Assembly (NCBI GenBank): GCA_031278075.1
Contig: JAITLE010000203.1
Coordinates: 1-21,838, forward strand
Source: Bifidobacteriaceae bacterium
GTDB taxonomy: Bacteria; Actinomycetota; Actinomycetes; Actinomycetales; WQXJ01
Length of the DNA stretch: 21,838 nucleotides
Reading direction: 5' to 3'
How positions within the stretch are numbered: the stretch's first letter is position 1; each line of letters starts with the position of its first letter. Below are positions 21,537 through 21,838 of this stretch, in pieces. Under the pieces are notes generated by a model, which saw only the letters and a program-made list of their open reading frames with translations, was not told the origin of the DNA and did not search any database. A program made the position numbers and the translations under genes.

Positions 21537-21838
21537 CGGTGAGGGGTGTGGAGGCTGGGCGGCGAGCGGACGGCATCGTGCCGGGGAATTCCGCTGGGGC
21601 TGGCGCATCCCGGGGGCTGGGGGTGGAGGCGCTGGTGGTCCGGTATGGGGCGGCGGCGGCGGTCGACCGGGTCAGCGTGAGCGTGGCGCCGGGCGAGGTG
21701 GTGGCGCTGCTGGGGCCGTCGGGTTGCGGGAAGTCGACGCTGCTGCGGGCGATCGCGGGCCTGGAGCCGCTCGCCGGCGGGCGGGTGAGCTGGGACGGGG
21801 AGGACTTGGCCGGGACGCCGGCGCACCGGCGCGGGTTC
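21533..21838 (+). CDS. thiQ: Thiamine ABC transporter, ATP-binding subunit (partial, C-terminus outside window)
   Basis: 102 codons are visible, open to the window edge. Walker A GPSGCGKST is at residues 61-69, after the A-loop region VVRYGAAAAVDRVSVSVAPGE. The stretch LLRAIAGLEPLAGGRVSWDGEDLAGTPAHRRGF then leads toward the missing Q-loop, signature and Walker B. It should energise ThiBP. The GTG at 21533 overlaps the thiP stop (GTGA); this gives about 30 extra Gly/Ala-rich residues before the ABC fold. A second GTG at 21623 would start right at the domain. The gene symbol depends on the riboswitch and neighbours, because ATPase subunits look alike. Confidence 0.88.
   Translation, partial: MTVRGVEAGRRADGIVPGNSAGAGASRGLGVEALVVRYGAAAAVDRVSVSVAPGEVVALLGPSGCGKSTLLRAIAGLEPLAGGRVSWDGEDLAGTPAHRRGF

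Overview
This is a GC-rich window (about 70% G+C by eye) with frequent GTG starts and 1-14 base gene overlaps. Its gene content points to a high-GC actinobacterium (Actinomycetota): a DUF2342-type metalloprotease, a bacterial SCP ortholog, DUF4235, DUF6177-like proteins and the order dacB - metalloprotease - tilS - hpt - ftsH - folE - folP - folB/folK. I cannot place it more finely. I see no rRNA, tRNA, insertion sequence, phage gene or CRISPR array.

Positions 1-10544 (minus strand) hold one long colinear cluster. Read in transcription order it is dacB (D,D-carboxypeptidase), a zinc metalloprotease of the DUF2342 family, tilS (tRNA-Ile lysidine synthase), hpt (hypoxanthine salvage), ftsH (membrane AAA protease) and the folate genes folE, folP and a folB-folK fusion. 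From ftsH onward the junctions are stop/start overlaps, so translational coupling is likely. The FolB-FolK protein does not stop after FolK. It continues as an Ala/Gly/Pro/Ser-rich tail of more than 500 residues that runs off the left edge of the window and ends there in nearly exact tandem repeats.

Positions 10638-13202 hold ppa (+), a secreted coiled-coil NlpC/P60 endopeptidase (-) and a BCP-type peroxiredoxin (-) that has only one cysteine. Positions 13312-16045 hold the methionine operon metY-metX, for direct sulfhydrylation of O-acetylhomoserine. It is preceded by a structured leader of about 195 bases. The leader carries a candidate leaderless 8-codon ORF containing Met-Cys codons, and those codons form one arm of a strong hairpin. 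I regard this as the best candidate for an undescribed regulatory element here.

Positions 16067-18406 hold a small bacterial SCP ortholog (-), two plus-strand genes that look like the C-terminal and N-terminal parts of DUF6177 proteins but are separate and in swapped order, and a DUF4235 membrane protein (-). Positions 18459-21838 hold a TPP riboswitch followed by thiB-thiP-thiQ, a thiamine ABC importer; thiQ is cut by the right edge.

Recurring signals are TANNNT boxes 6-8 bases before start codons, suggesting leaderless transcripts, and GC-rich hairpins lying over the stop codons of convergent gene pairs. Family names come from motif recognition and memory; no search was run.
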